Part shown: positions 23,071-35,071 of the stretch, piece by piece
Numbering within the stretch: the stretch's first letter is position 1
How the letters are laid out: each line of letters begins with the position of its first letter
NCBI GenBank assembly: GCA_003008705.1
Contig: PDUO01000029.1
Location: forward strand, 11,321 to 75,320
Reading direction: 5' to 3'
DNA: 64,000 bases
Source of the DNA: Pezicula radicicola
Taxonomy: Eukaryota > Ascomycota > Leotiomycetes > Helotiales > Dermateaceae
Notes under the pieces: model-generated
Seen by the model: the letters and a program-made list of their open reading frames with translations, nothing else
The model's database searches: none
What the model was told of the DNA's origin: nothing
Made by a program: the position numbers and the translations under genes

Positions 23071-23809
23071 GCTATCCAAGTCCAATGATATGAATATAAT
23101 GAAAGAAGTTACGATGTAAAGATGAAGTAATGTAATATCCCAGCCGTCACCTACCCAAATTTTGTTTGTGTCATGGTTATGGCTTACCTAAAATACAAAC
23201 TGGCTATGAGATTGAACCTATGAACTTACCGTTGGATAAGGTAAGTCCATAGCCTTGTCCCCAATGCCCAGCAGGTTGACTCATTCCCTTGTTCTTCCTC
23301 GCTTATAACAAGACACTTCTCATAAATTTAATCGCATTCCCTCTATCATAGTGCCTAATAAATGCCGGTAAGGTCCTATCAGTATTCTGTACTATACTCT
23401 CTACCCCAGTAGTATCTTCAGTGTTCTTTTCATCTAGCTCAACTACAGTACATTCCCGCCTCTAGGAGTACTCTTAGCCTCTTGGTGCCAAGATGGTCGG
23501 CTGCTACTTTTATATCCGGTACCCAACGTCGCGCAACTTGCAATGCTCAATGCTCAATGCCTTATATGCCACTCATGACACGGGAAAGACAATTCCCGTC
23601 AGAGCCCGCAAAGAGCTCTATTAGAATTGAAATGCGGGTAAGATCTTCAACGACTGCGGGGTTAACGTCACGTTACTCGGAAAAGCTGCCCACGAAGAGA
23701 GGTGGGGTGGAGCTCCACTACTTGGAGCTCCTTGGTAACTTTTATTTATATTTATGTTATCCCCATATTTCTTGTATTCCACTATATATTCCTCACTCTG
23801 TAACTGAAA
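23071..23809. other. Intergenic, no supported gene
   Basis: Contains the promoter of the dehydrogenase at 23810. One plus-strand open frame (23482-23826) overlaps the next start and shows no domain. A direct repeat of GAGCTCC occurs near 23708-23730. Confidence 0.3.
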
Positions 23810-25333
23810 ATGGCCTCAAACACTAAACCCTCAATAGCCTTCATCGGCCTCGGCGCAATGGGTTTCGGCATGGCCACCCATCTCGTCACAGCCGGCTACA
23901 GCGTAACTGGGTACGATCTCTGGGCACCATCCCTCGAGAAATTCGTTGCGGCAGGCGGAAAATCGTCAACAACACCACGAGAAGCAGCAAAGGAGAAGCC
24001 AATCCTTATTTTCATGGTTGCAACTGGTGCACAAGCAAACGCTGCACTTTTCGACAAGGAAAATGGAGCGTTGATTGATCTTCCGAAGAATGCTACTATT
24101 ATTCATTGTAGTACTGCTGCTCCTGAACATGTTCCTGGGATGCGGACATTACTTGATGAGCAGGGACGACAGGATGTGGAATTAGTTGATGCGCCTGTTT
24201 CTGGTGGGATTGTTCGAGCTGCGAATGGTACACTTACTATCCTTGCATCCGGGCCAGAAAGCTCGTTATCATCTGGTAAACAGGTTCTGGAGGAGATGGC
24301 AGGTGGGAATTTATATGTTATTCCTGGTGGTCTTGGTGCTGGAACGAAGGTGAAGATGGTACATCAGGTTTTGGCGGGGATTCATATCACTATGACTAGT
24401 GAAGCGATGGGATTTGCTGCTGCTCTTGGGTTAAATACCAAGGAGACTTTGGAGTATTTAAATAACAGTCCTGGTGCTAGTTGGATGTTAGCGCATCGGG
24501 GACCGAGGAGTTTGGAAGTTGAGCCGGTGGTGGCTAGTGCTTTGAATATTATTATGAAGGATGTGGTGAGTTTGTTTTCTGGTCGCTTACCTATTCTGGT
24601 TCTGGCGAGACAGGATGATGCTGTAGATGATTGATTGACATGAAATATAGGGCATCGTAACGGTAGCAGGAAGAAAAGAAAAATTCCCACTCTTCCTCTC
24701 CTCAGCAACAGAACAAGTCCTCGCAACGGGCGTTCGCTCCAATCTAGGCACAATCGACGATTCTCAACTCGTTCGCGTCTATCTTCCTTCCGAACCAGAT
24801 CTCGTTGCCAAACAAGCAGCATCAACTCAAGGAATCACCGACGTTGATTCGAAGTTGAAGCTTAAGCTTGTGGAATCTGTATTAGCCGGTGTACATATGG
24901 CTGCTGCTGTAGAAGCTATAAGTTTTGGTGCTAAGGTTGGCTTGGATACTCCGACTCTTTTTGAAATTATTAAAGGGGCTGCTGGTGCCAGTGCTATGTT
25001 TGTTACTAGGGTGCCGTTGTTGTTAAGTGGTAAGTGGGAGGCGACGAGTGGTGGGCTGACTGTTGGGAATCATATGGAGCAATTGGTAAGTTCTGCTTTC
25101 ATTTGGCGTTGTTGAAAATTACGTGGTTCTTTAAGAATGTGGACTAATATTCAAAACAGAAAATTGCAGTTGAGGAAGCAGCAAAGATTAAGTATCCACT
25201 CCATCTCGCTGCTACAGCATTGCAGCTTTTCGAACTTGCGGCTGCAAGGGGCTTAGAAAATGATCCGGATGTCTCGCTTGTTAGACTTTGGGATTCCAAT
25301 GTTAAGGTCTTCTTTGAGCGATCGAGTACTTAG
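23810..25333 (+). CDS. NAD(P)-binding beta-hydroxyacid dehydrogenase with duplicated C-terminal domain
   Basis: Member of the 6-phosphogluconate/3-hydroxyisobutyrate dehydrogenase family; substrate not determinable. Exons 23810-24565, 24651-25085 and 25160-25333, 454 residues, all phase 0. The N-terminal Rossmann motif is FIGLGAMGFGMATHLV. The substrate loop is DAPVSGGIVRAANGTLTI, and GAGTKVKMVHQVL carries the Lys of the catalytic helix. After the first all-helical domain (SEAMGFAAALGLNTKETLEY), a second copy follows: LVESVLAGVHMAAAVEAISF with AKVGLDTPTLFEII. Family members are usually near 300 residues, so the extra ~150 are a tandem repeat of the dimerising helical domain. Tail-to-tail with the transporter at 26085. 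Confidence 0.9.
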
Positions 25334-26084
25334 AAAGAGAATGAAATTTGTATATTTGAATTAAACGCGAATGGAGTGTATTGTCACAATTCACAGACTT
25401 AGCTGTCTGTCTCGCTTAATGGTAGCTTTAGATTCTTTAGTTGGTTAGGGCTTTTTTAAGTTGGTCCTTCTAACGCAGACTCAACATCACCTTCTTCGGT
25501 TCCAAGCAAGATTTCTACCCTAACGTGTTGTCAGCGCAAGGCCCTTGCTCAGTCCAGCTAGTTCATAGAGCGACTCATATTCCACATAGATTACTTAGCT
25601 CACTTTGCCCTTTGGGCGATAACGAACACAGGAGTTGTTGTTAACTCGACAGTTGTTGTTATTATACTTATTTAGAGCTTACTCCTACGCAAAAATCTCA
25701 CCCTATTGTGATTAGAATAAATCAGAGCAGTTTCTCTGCGCTCGGCGGCAACCACTACCTCTTCGACTTCTGTCGCTTTTCTTTTCTTCTTATTTTCTGT
25801 CCGCTGCATAATCGGACTGGAGTAGATATTTAGTAGTGGTGTGGTCCTTTGTGTTTAATTTCTTTTGCTGTAGAGTTCAGTGGTGAAGCGATTCGGGTTT
25901 AGATAGTTTGAGTTTGGTTTTAATATAGACTCTTATATTCTCCTTTTCTACTACTTTTTATTACTACATAACAAACACTATAATACGTACACCCTAGTAA
26001 CATCGTCAAAATATCTATTAGAAGATAAGAAGGAAATAGTCTTCTCACTACACCCATATTCTTTTCCGACTTGTAGATATCTAT
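25334..26084. other. Convergent intergenic spacer
   Basis: Between two gene 3' ends. It becomes AT-rich toward 25900-26080. Nothing recognised. Confidence 0.3.
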
Positions 26085-27947
26085 TTATACATTCTCTACC
26101 AACTCAACCGCAGGCGCTTTGTCATCCTGGAAAGCCTGATCCAAAGTAACATCCTCTCCGGCGTTCCTACGTTTCCATAGTTGGTTCGCTTTCTTGACAG
26201 GGCCCAAGTCCTTGTCCATGAAGCAAAGGTCGATTGACTCAAGGCTCAACCCTGCAGTCTCAGGAAAGAGAAAGTAAACCATTGGCACGAAAGCAAGATT
26301 GAATGCTGCGAAGATGATATATGTTCGCCATCCAATATTACTGATAGAGATCGGGACAATCTCCACGACGACAAATGATGAGAGCCAGAGGCATGCCGTA
26401 GCGAGACCTTCTCCCTTTGCTCGATGTGCCAGAGGCATGATTTCTGGGCCGTATACCTTGATGTAACCATTAATGACTATCCACGATCTTATGACAGGGT
26501 TGGATGGTGGAATAAGACCATGATTTCATGGATGCTACAACGGTCGATCGAACAATATTCGAGAAAAGTGTCAACTTACCCAGATGCCCCCCATGAAACC
26601 CCACGTGTAGAAGCTTTGGTAAAGAAATATCATCGCTGCTGCCACTATACCTGACGTTGGGGTGTCAACGGCCACCATCGCTGCCAAAATGGACATGATG
26701 ATAGCCATTCCACTGGCAGTAATCATGAAAGAAATGCGACGACCGAGCTTTTCAATTGTGTACCAGGTTCCAAAGGAGGAGATTAGAAACCATAGTTGTA
26801 GAAAACCAGACAGAAGCAAAGCTGTTTGGTATGAAAGACCGACAGTGTTTTCAAAGCTACGTGGTTATACTCGTCAGTGGTTCAAGATATACCAACGAAC
26901 AGAAGCCTGCGGGGGCACTTGCATTGCGGTAGTGTAGTAGCTAACTGGAGTGCTGCCACTCCACGCTTGACATGAATTAAGCAAGCAAGCTAAAAAGACA
27001 CGACGTCTTGAGCCCACCTGGTCCTTCCTCAGGAGCTCCGACCACCCTGACTGATGACTTTCGAGAGCGATAGCTTCACTAATCTCAGTGACTGTCTTAT
27101 TGAGTAGTTCTTCGTCAACGACGCCCTTGTGGGTTGCTAGAAGGCGCAAGACCTGGATAGCTTCTTCTCTGTATTCATGCTGGAACAGCCATCGAGGAGC
27201 TACGGATTGAGTCAGAATTTGGATAAGAAAGATTCCACAAGTCGAAGTATACTCACACTCGGGCATAAAAAATAGCATAATGGTTGTGAGAATGGCAAGA
27301 ACAGATTGGAAGGCAAATGGAAATCGCCATGAAACGCTGGAAGCTAAGTTCGCCATGCCATAGTCAAGCCAATATGCAATTAGCTGTCGGGAAAAATTAG
27401 CGCATCACTCTCCTAGCAATGAGGAAGGGCTTTTTACCTGTCCAAGAATCAGAAAACTCAGGGCAGAAGCGACCAATAGCCCTTGGATGTTACTTGGTGA
27501 GACTTCTGACTGCCAAACGATAACATTGCTGACGATGAGGCCTAGTCCGACTCCGGCGATGATTCGACCAGCGATCAACTGCCCAACGACATAACTGGAG
27601 GCTTGCAGAATGGCACCAATAGTGAGAGTCGCGGATCCAAAATAAGCTATTATTTTTCGTCCCCAACGCCCATTACTGGCTGCTGTGAACATGCACCCGA
27701 AGAATGCCCCGACAATAAATAGGGATGTGACGACACCCTTCATTGTAGAGTCGAGATTGAAGAGTGATTGAAAGTTTGGAGATGTTTCGAGGCCCCCAAT
27801 AACCCCGTCATCATACCCTGACTACGGTCAACTTGAATATCTCAACGAACACTCTTCTAGGAACTGACCAAAGAGAATAAAGCCCATGCTTGCTGAACAA
27901 GTAATACCAGCCAACAGGCCGTTGCCTTTGAGCCCCAAATGAGGCAT
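26085..27947 (-). pseudogene. MFS sugar transporter, last junction out of frame
   Basis: Hexose-type sugar porter. Exons traced as complement of 27869-27947, 27438-27817, 27257-27383, 26923-27199, 26580-26856 and 26085-26476, about 510 residues. Signatures: FGYDDGVIGGLETSPNF (helix 1), GRWGRK, AGRIIAGVGLG, PESPRWLFQ (restored by the third intron), EKLGRR and YGPEIMPLAHRAKGEG, ending FPETAGLSLESID. The fourth intron uses a GC donor (GCAAGT), needed to give TAIFENTVGLSYQT. At the last junction the GTAAGT donor and GGATAG acceptor leave the frame one base off, where homologues should read IW-VINGYIKVYGPEI. A lost G in the TGGG run is the simplest cause. This could also be an assembly error, in which case the gene is functional. 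Confidence 0.75.
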
Positions 27948-29289
27948 ATTGGAAGATCGAAATTGCGAATATAATGGAGTAGAAAATGATGAGCAACAAT
28001 CTCAGGCAAAAAAGGCAGGATACGGAATACCTAATGATTGAGAGCAGCAGAGAGAAAGGCGGATAAAAAGAACGAAAGGGATTGACTTGCAAAGATATAT
28101 AAAAAAGAAACTCGGGGTTTCTGTTCAGCATAACTTGCACCCCCAACTGCCTCCAGCTTTCCCCACACCATCAAACGGCACTATTTTTGGAGGCATGGAT
28201 GCATTATGGCACTGCAGTGATTTCCCCGCATTTGGGGGATCGACCTTCCATCTCACCGCTGTAGAACAGCACTCTTTACTTACTAAGATACGCGCGGTAG
28301 GTCATAGATGCCAGTCAACGTCAATAATAATGTCTGCTTACTGTACACCTCGTCTCCAATAAGTTTGCATGGGAGGGATTTTACTGTATACTTAGTAAAC
28401 TATCGGAAAGACCCCAAGAACCTCCACGTATGCTAACGAAAAAAGGTATCCATCAAATGGCTTAAGCGAGCGGACGGCCATATGAAAAGACAAGACAACA
28501 TGGACAGGGGTGGGAGCATACCAGAGGCGTGAACCATACAAAGCGCGTGTATTCATAACAGATGGAAGAAGTTACCCAGTTCTATCTTTCGACGACTACT
28601 TCGTACCACTTACGGCACCTTCGGATTCTAATGAATAGCATGGTGTTAGATAACTTGAGGCTCAATTATATGGTTATGATAAGCACTCAATATGAGGGCA
28701 AAAGTAGTGATATTGGATCGACTAGAGAGCTCTTAAAACTAAAATGGCCATAAGGTTGCAGGAATAAATAATTAAGAAACAAGAGATAAGAAATCCAAGT
28801 TATAACCATTGGCGCAATAAGTGATCCAATAAATAGTCCCAGTTCAATACATGTTCCCAGCTCATGCATGAAAGTTGATTATCAATCTGAATAGCAGCTT
28901 CCAAAAAGTTATTCTCAAGGGATGTGTAACAGGTATGCTAAGGATGTTAAAGATGACTAAGTGCCCTTTAGGCGTGTCGCATAGTGGCAGTATGGTATTG
29001 CCAATATTATACGAGGGTAATTGTAACGGTTGGGAGCTTCTTGAAAAATCTTCTCTCAATAACCCTTCCAGCACCGATCCTTCGATACGTTTTCCTATCG
29101 CCACTACTCTCTGATATACAGAACTTCGTACACCGGTGTGTCTCTCTCCCTGGATAGCCATACATTACGCCTCTAGGCGCCTGGTATGAGGATAGCAGGG
29201 GACAATAGATGTTTTGCGATGATGAGTCACTTGTCTGGTCCTGGGTCGCAGCCGCGGCATGATCCACATGCTCATCCATGATTGTGTAA
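27948..29289. other. Divergent intergenic region, no supported gene
   Basis: Upstream of the transporter (minus) and of the membrane-protein gene (plus). The missing 5' exon of the latter should lie here or in 29160-29290. Open frames at 28562-29161 on both strands look incidental. Confidence 0.3.
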
Positions 29290-30087
29290 CGGTCAACCAC
29301 TGCCGTAGGTAGCACGGGGCCTCAAAGTCTTCAAGAACCAGAAGTCGCCCATAGCAAAGAACCTGGACCTGTCGAGAAAGCCTATGCACTTCAGAATTTT
29401 CCTCCTTTGCCCAATGCAACTTCTTCCTCTGCGCCCATAAGAGATCCCAGTGCGAACTTCGAGACTGAAGAAGAAATTTCTTTTTCACTGCCAGTGAATT
29501 CTGAAAATACACAGCAGGTATGACAATCGTAATGGCATGCATCCATATTGCTAAGCTTATTAACCTATCTTTCAGGCATTGGGGGAAGTCCTAGAGCCTG
29601 AAACGAATGAATTTGTACCCGAGCCCAATGTTGAGACACAGAGCTTCAGATACCGTGATCTTGCATGGCTCCAGGACACTTTCTTTTCCAGTCGATTGAC
29701 CTCTTATTTCTATTTGATTACACCTGCGCTTGGGCTTGTCTTGTGTATATGCCAAAGTATATACAAAGCCACAGAAAATGGAACTCGCGACGGCGCATTT
29801 CGGTATATCGAATCTCCTAGACTCTTCTCCTTTGATACAGTGCATACTAAAACATACGCAGGATTGTTCTCCAAATCGAAATTGTTGGATTAGTTTTTAC
29901 AATTGCTGTTTATATATTCTTTTCCTACCTGATAACCAGAAGCAGAATCACCAAAATAAGATTTTGGCTAATTTCTTTTATAACTTATTTTACTTGGCTT
30001 ATTGCTTCGATTCTTGTTATTTGGCTTCTTTATTCGCCCCCCGAGACACTAGATTCTGTTTGTGAGTATAATTCATCAAAATACTAG
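29290..30087 (+). CDS. Hypothetical multi-pass membrane protein, 5' end unresolved
   Basis: I do not recognise the family. Exons ~29290-29517, 29576-29802 and 29862-30087 join in one frame with typical donors (GTATGA, GTATAT) and acceptors (TTTCAG, ACGCAG). The order is an acidic, Pro/Ser-rich cytosolic-type region (including EEEISFSLPVNSENTQQ), a membrane segment near SYFYLITPALGLVLCICQS, and then, after splicing, two more hydrophobic segments (IVGLVFTIAVYIFFSYL and FWLISFITYFTWLIASILVI). No in-frame ATG exists in the first two exons, so a further 5' exon is needed; none could be joined. Unspliced, exon 2 would stop at 29893. The last exon is AT-rich. The 5' end could be decayed. Confidence 0.45.
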
Positions 30088-30859
30088 TATACTACTCCTT
30101 AGAAATGCTTACTAAATTCAATAGGACTAGTAATTTCGGCGTGTCGTGCTCTTTTGTAGAGTATCAGCGTTGTATTTTCTGTGATCGTGTATTTCCATAG
30201 AAAGTCTTTTTAAGTGTTTGAAGAGACACAACTAGAACATTTCCATTTAGCGAGGTTTTTATTTATATAATTATAACGTTGTCTTCTATATAACTGATAC
30301 ACTAGTGATTTAAGTGTTATATAGTTAGTGTACCATACCATCTGTTCCCTAGATCCTAGATGCCTATTACCACCACTATAAATTAGGGAAAATAAGCATC
30401 TTATTTAAAGACATGTCACTATAAGCGGCGAAATACCTCCTCAAGCAACTTTAGGAGACAATCAAGAGGAACTTTTTTCTAGGTATTCGTTCTCGACGCA
30501 TTTTTCCACGCTCCCTTGGCATTAAAGCTCACACCTATAAGCATATCCATCCAAATCTATAAGCAGTCTACGGGCACGGACACGAATTAAACGGCAGGCT
30601 GTTTAGTTTGCCCATCTCCTCGAATCAATAAGCAGTGATACTAGCAACTCTTCAAGGAGAGGTCTTGGTAGAGTTCCGGAGAAGCACAGTAGCATGGGAT
30701 TTCAGTGAATAGCTGGGAGAAAAGAACTGTATGGCTTGATCATTGTATTAAACAGTTCATATATACCGGTGGGTTTGTTGAACACGTGTATATAAACGCC
30801 AGGTAAATGCAACGATAATCTAATGCCCACGCATCCCATCCCAACCATGCGTTACCTCA
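30088..30859. other. Convergent intergenic spacer
   Basis: No gene or repeat recognised. The base composition is moderately AT-rich. Confidence 0.3.
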
Positions 30860-32787
30860 TCAAACCTTCTCATCAACATCTCCACTCGCCCTCATCTTCT
30901 CATCCCTCCTTCTCCTCATCTCCCTAATCTCCTCCTCCTCCTTCACCCTCTTCTCCTTCAAAAACCTACAAAATCGACTCCTCTCCCTCAGCAAATCCCC
31001 CTTCCACAAAAAAAGAAATGGAACCGCACACATCAGTAGACTCAAAAATCCTAATAGTGAACTAGCCCACGCAATACCAAGTCGATCATACATGGGCGTA
31101 GCTGCAAAGGGGAGGACAGCACCTGCTAGACTGCGACAACAGCTCGATGCGGCCATGGATGAAGCGGCGAAGATTTCGTAGGCGTCGGTTAGGTAGTTGA
31201 GGAGGGCCATGAAAATGAGGACGAAGCCCATTCCGAATGGGATTCCTGCTAACATGGGAACGTAGAAGGGAATATTTTCTCGTGCTGTCCATCCCATCCA
31301 GAAAAGACTAATCACGTATAAAGGACCACCGATACAAGCGAGCGGAAGACGACGAGATTCTTCTTTTTGCGTCCATGGTCTGTTTAGACTTTGAGCTTTG
31401 AATAGCACGTTATCGTAGTAGAGGAAGATTCCTGTTGAGAGGAATGCTCCAATTCCGATGGGTAGGAACATTAAGCCTGATATTCCTGCACTCTGGCCAT
31501 ATACGCCTTGGAAAATGATGGGATACGCTTCGAAATACATGTAGAAAATTGCATATGCCAAACTGAGATATAAGCAGGTCGCTAAGACGATAAGCTCAAA
31601 ACAAATCATACGTAGAGGACGTGTGAGAGTGACAGTGGCCATTTGCTTGAAGCCCTTCTTTTCGAGTTCAATGGGTGCAAAGATATTTTGGTTGCCGGTG
31701 GATTTACGTAGCTTCGCAGCACGTCGCTTAAGTAGAGTAGGGCCATATGTCTCCGGAAGACAGAGAAGAGGCGGCCAGGCAGCTCCGGCTATTATGAGGC
31801 CTATCCTGTCCGTAAACGGGGAGTTAGCAATTAATTCTTCTGTAGGGGATTTGGAGTTGTTGCTCCCGAGACAGGTCTTGAGAGAAAACGTCTTAAAAGG
31901 GGATGTCTCAAGAGGAACTCCTCTTAAAATACTCCCGAATAGTGAATGAAAATGCTCCCCCCATACGTACCAAAAGGTCCATCGCCATCCTAGAGCGGGT
32001 GATGTGAATCCAGATATCAGAGGCGCAACAAGTGGGCCAACACAAGTCCCCTGAAGAGAGTGCAGTTAGAGGAAGAAGCTAGTGAGGAGTGTTAGATGCA
32101 ACATACCCCTATAAAAACGGCCATTGAACGGCCCCTTGTTCTTGGGTCATTGTAGATATCCGCGTACACCCCCCCAATGACAGCAATTGGACTGCTGGCC
32201 ATAACGCCACAGAGCAACCTGAAGACCAGAAATGCAGCCCATGTAGGAGCCAATGCGCAAGCCATCGTGAAGACTGTATAACCAAAGAATGACGACTTCA
32301 TGATGATAGCCCTTCCAAATTGTTCTGAAAGTGGTCCAAAGAGCAGAGGCCCAAGAACATAGCCAACCAGATACATCGAAATGGGTAAGACTTCTTGTGT
32401 TGCTGACTCGACATGAAAGTATGGAACAATCTCAGGGAGTGCGTTGGAAGGCAATGCAGAGCCCATCGTACTATTTACTACGACTGCCATTCCAATGAAA
32501 ACTATGAAGGCTTTCCTTGTCTTGATACCAAGGAGTTAGCGCTACGATATCCAAGGCCAAATATTCCCTGGCTATTCGCAAGAACTCACCGAGGAAAAGT
32601 TGTATGGATTTTCTGGATCTTCATCTTCCCAATGAATTATCTTCTTGTCCGAGACACTAGATTCTCTCGAATTTGGCAGAGTGAAGATTTTGTTGTCATC
32701 CGCTTCTAGTTGATAGCGAGCCGTTGCATCTGCCTCATCTATTCCTGATACGATTCGCGACAACCCGCTTTCATGGCCTATGTTCAT
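30860..32787 (-). CDS. MFS transporter, DHA1 drug/polyamine H+ antiporter type
   Basis: Plasma-membrane exporter of the DHA1 family (TPO1/FLR1-like). Exons: complement of 32590-32787, 32107-32520, 31971-32050 and 30860-31805, 545 residues. The N-terminal cytosolic tail ends with the family's WEDEDPENPYNFS motif, followed by RKAFIVFIGM at helix 1. Further marks are GPLSEQFGRA, FRLLCGVMASSPIAVIGG, LGWRWTFW (restored by intron 3) and LPETYGPTLLKRRAAKLR. The C-terminus is strongly charged (KEEEEIREMRRRRDEK). Intron 3 is 165 bp, longer than its neighbours. For intron 1 the upstream AG (ATCAAG) is used; the next AG would break frame. Substrate is unknown. Confidence 0.88.
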
Positions 32788-33558
32788 TTATCAGCTTTCG
32801 TATTCGAAATATTGCGAGCAATTGGGGAATTTTACAGATCGGCTCCGGGGGTGATATAAGTCCTGCATTAGTTGATTCTCTCTGTCGTGTCGGTTCGGTG
32901 TTTTTGTCATCCAGAGTCATCGTTCACAAGCACAAAGAACATAGATTACTGGTACTTGTACTTGGTGCCACTGATATACAGCGACCCTCATGAATATAGA
33001 AGAAATCTACAGCATGGTGGACAACGACGAGGCTTAAGAAGCTTCTCCCACACGCCCCACTAACTCCTACTTTGTTGTTAGTGGTCCATTTATCCCCACA
33101 ACCGAATAGAGCCCAGAGATCTCCCTTCAAAATGGGTGCTTCCTATTGGGTATCACACCTCTGACGACATGCGCGATGCCGGTTTGCCGTGTGAAGACCG
33201 CCTTTGAGCTTGCAGATGTCGAAGTCATCATGATGAGCCTGAATAATGATTGGCGATTTGAAAAGTGCCATTGGTCCATGGTGGATAGGGCTATTTGCGG
33301 CTTTAGAGCCCGCACGAGAAATATAATATATAAGTTAGCTTGTTGATTTGTTTGCATCAAGAAGGCCATTCACGCCGCAAAGCGCCCGCTCACGAAAATA
33401 TATCTGCACAGTCAGCATCGGTGTGACAAGCACACTGCCATGTCGTCTGCGCCCTTTGTGATGTCGGCACGGACGTATATCGTAACTATCTGGACAGCTG
33501 GATCCACGAAGCGACGGTGAACGATGAGCATATTTTTAGCTTGCGACTCCTGGTAATA
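32788..33558. other. Intergenic, no supported gene
   Basis: Between the DHA1 gene start and the prefoldin gene 3' end. Short open frames on both strands at 32872-33369 carry no recognisable domains. Confidence 0.3.
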
Positions 33559-34129
33559 TTATGTCTCGAGGTTGATACTCCTCCCAAATCTTGCATACAG
33601 CTCGACCTTCAATTGAGTCATCTCCTCCCTGATTGTGCCCAACTTCTCCTCCAGTTCTCCAACAGACTCCTCTATCTTCTCGGTGTTTGTCGAAAGCATC
33701 TCTTGGACTTCGGGCAGAGGTAGGGAGATAAACGAGTCGCCAATCTTGTATCTGGTGAATAGTCAGTAGGTGTAATGCATGAGCGAGGGGATTCATCAAC
33801 TTACGGAACTAAATCGTCTTCATCAGCAAGCTCCAGCTCACCAGAAACCTCCTCGAGGTCTTCTTTCTCCTTCTGCGCGCATCATCAGTGTTCTGCATTG
33901 TAGGAGGTATGGAAATTGCTAACATTTTTTGACTTCAGCTCCTCCTCAAGAGCCAGTTCCCGTTGATGCAGACGACTAAACTTGTTGATCTTGTCCTGAT
34001 CTTCTCTGCGAACCTCCGTCTCATCGCCCCCGGCCGCAGCCTCGTCTTCTTTGGTGAGCTATATGGCATATTGTCAGCGTGCAGATCAAAGGTCGGTGAA
34101 AGATATTGGCATACCATACGACGTTGCAT
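33559..34129 (-). CDS. GIM3: Prefoldin subunit 4
   Basis: Beta-type subunit of the hexameric prefoldin co-chaperone, which hands nascent actin and tubulin to the CCT chaperonin in the cytosol. Exons: complement of 34115-34129, 33924-34058, 33805-33872 and 33559-33751, 136 residues, the normal length. Exon 1 is only five codons (MQRRM). The N-terminal coiled coil contains the characteristic VRREDQDKINKFSRLHQRE. The central hairpin region reads DDLVPYKIGDSFISLPLPEV, and the C-terminal coiled coil is EKIEESVGELEEKLGTIREE. Donors are GTATGC, GTTAGC and GTAAGT. Divergent from the amino-acid permease at 35072. Confidence 0.93.
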
Positions 34130-35071
34130 GGTGGAGTTGTGTGGTTCTGGGCACCGCGTTGTCAATTTTGAATTTGAAGCTTCCCGGATACCTACAGGTA
34201 GGTACCCCGCGAAAGCTTACAGTCACGTGATCCGAGACTTGGCTCACGCCAATTTTCTCGTCCCCTTTCCTCCTGGTGCTTCAACCTCACGTCGACATAG
34301 GTATGCATATCAAATACTGTTAAGAAACATCGAGATAGATATATTCAGCATGCCATGGGAAGTATGTTGGAGTGCTCTCGACGTTCGCATCCAAGCCCTT
34401 GTCTACCCCGAAGGCAGATGTATCCCCATCAGCTGTCTAGTTTCCGGCACAATTGTTGAAGTCTCTGTCTCTACTGAGTATATCTTCAATCAGCCCGGGA
34501 AACCTTTACCTCTTGCATGGCTAGTAGTATCGAAGGGGTTCTTGCAAGTGCAGGCGGGTTGTAATCGACAATTACTGGCAGCTATGAACGGGGAACACTA
34601 TTTATTAGGTGTTTTATCTAGCTTTCCGCTAGACTATAACGTCGTTGTATACTTTTATTATTGCATACTTTCATTGGCCTATCTCCAACCATCAGAGCAG
34701 ATCTGGCTGTCTCTGCCGATTGCTTGGCCGTCTTACATCCTACTTGATTGGACCCCAATACGCAAGACCATCAGACGTGAGCAAGGGTCGCTATCGCCTT
34801 ACATTTCCTTATCATTCGAACATGGAAATACTGTACTCCTGCATCCCATTACTCGTACAAATGGCCAATGAACATCCAATTGAACGCTGCACAGACATGG
34901 GGTGCTGATAGTATGATAGGACCTCCGAATTACGAAAGCATTCTTATATCTGATTCTCCCCGACTTCTACCTAGGCAGTGTGTGCATCCAAACCTCTCGC
35001 ATAGTGCTGCTATACCTCAAGGCTCGTAATACAGCTTGTTGTTTATTTGCGCTGATCAGAATTGAGCCACT
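34130..35071. other. Divergent intergenic region
   Basis: Promoter region for prefoldin 4 and the APC permease. A 302-codon plus-strand frame (33963-34871) crosses it, but its first part is antisense to prefoldin and its translation has no recognisable domain, so I do not annotate it as a gene. Confidence 0.35.
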
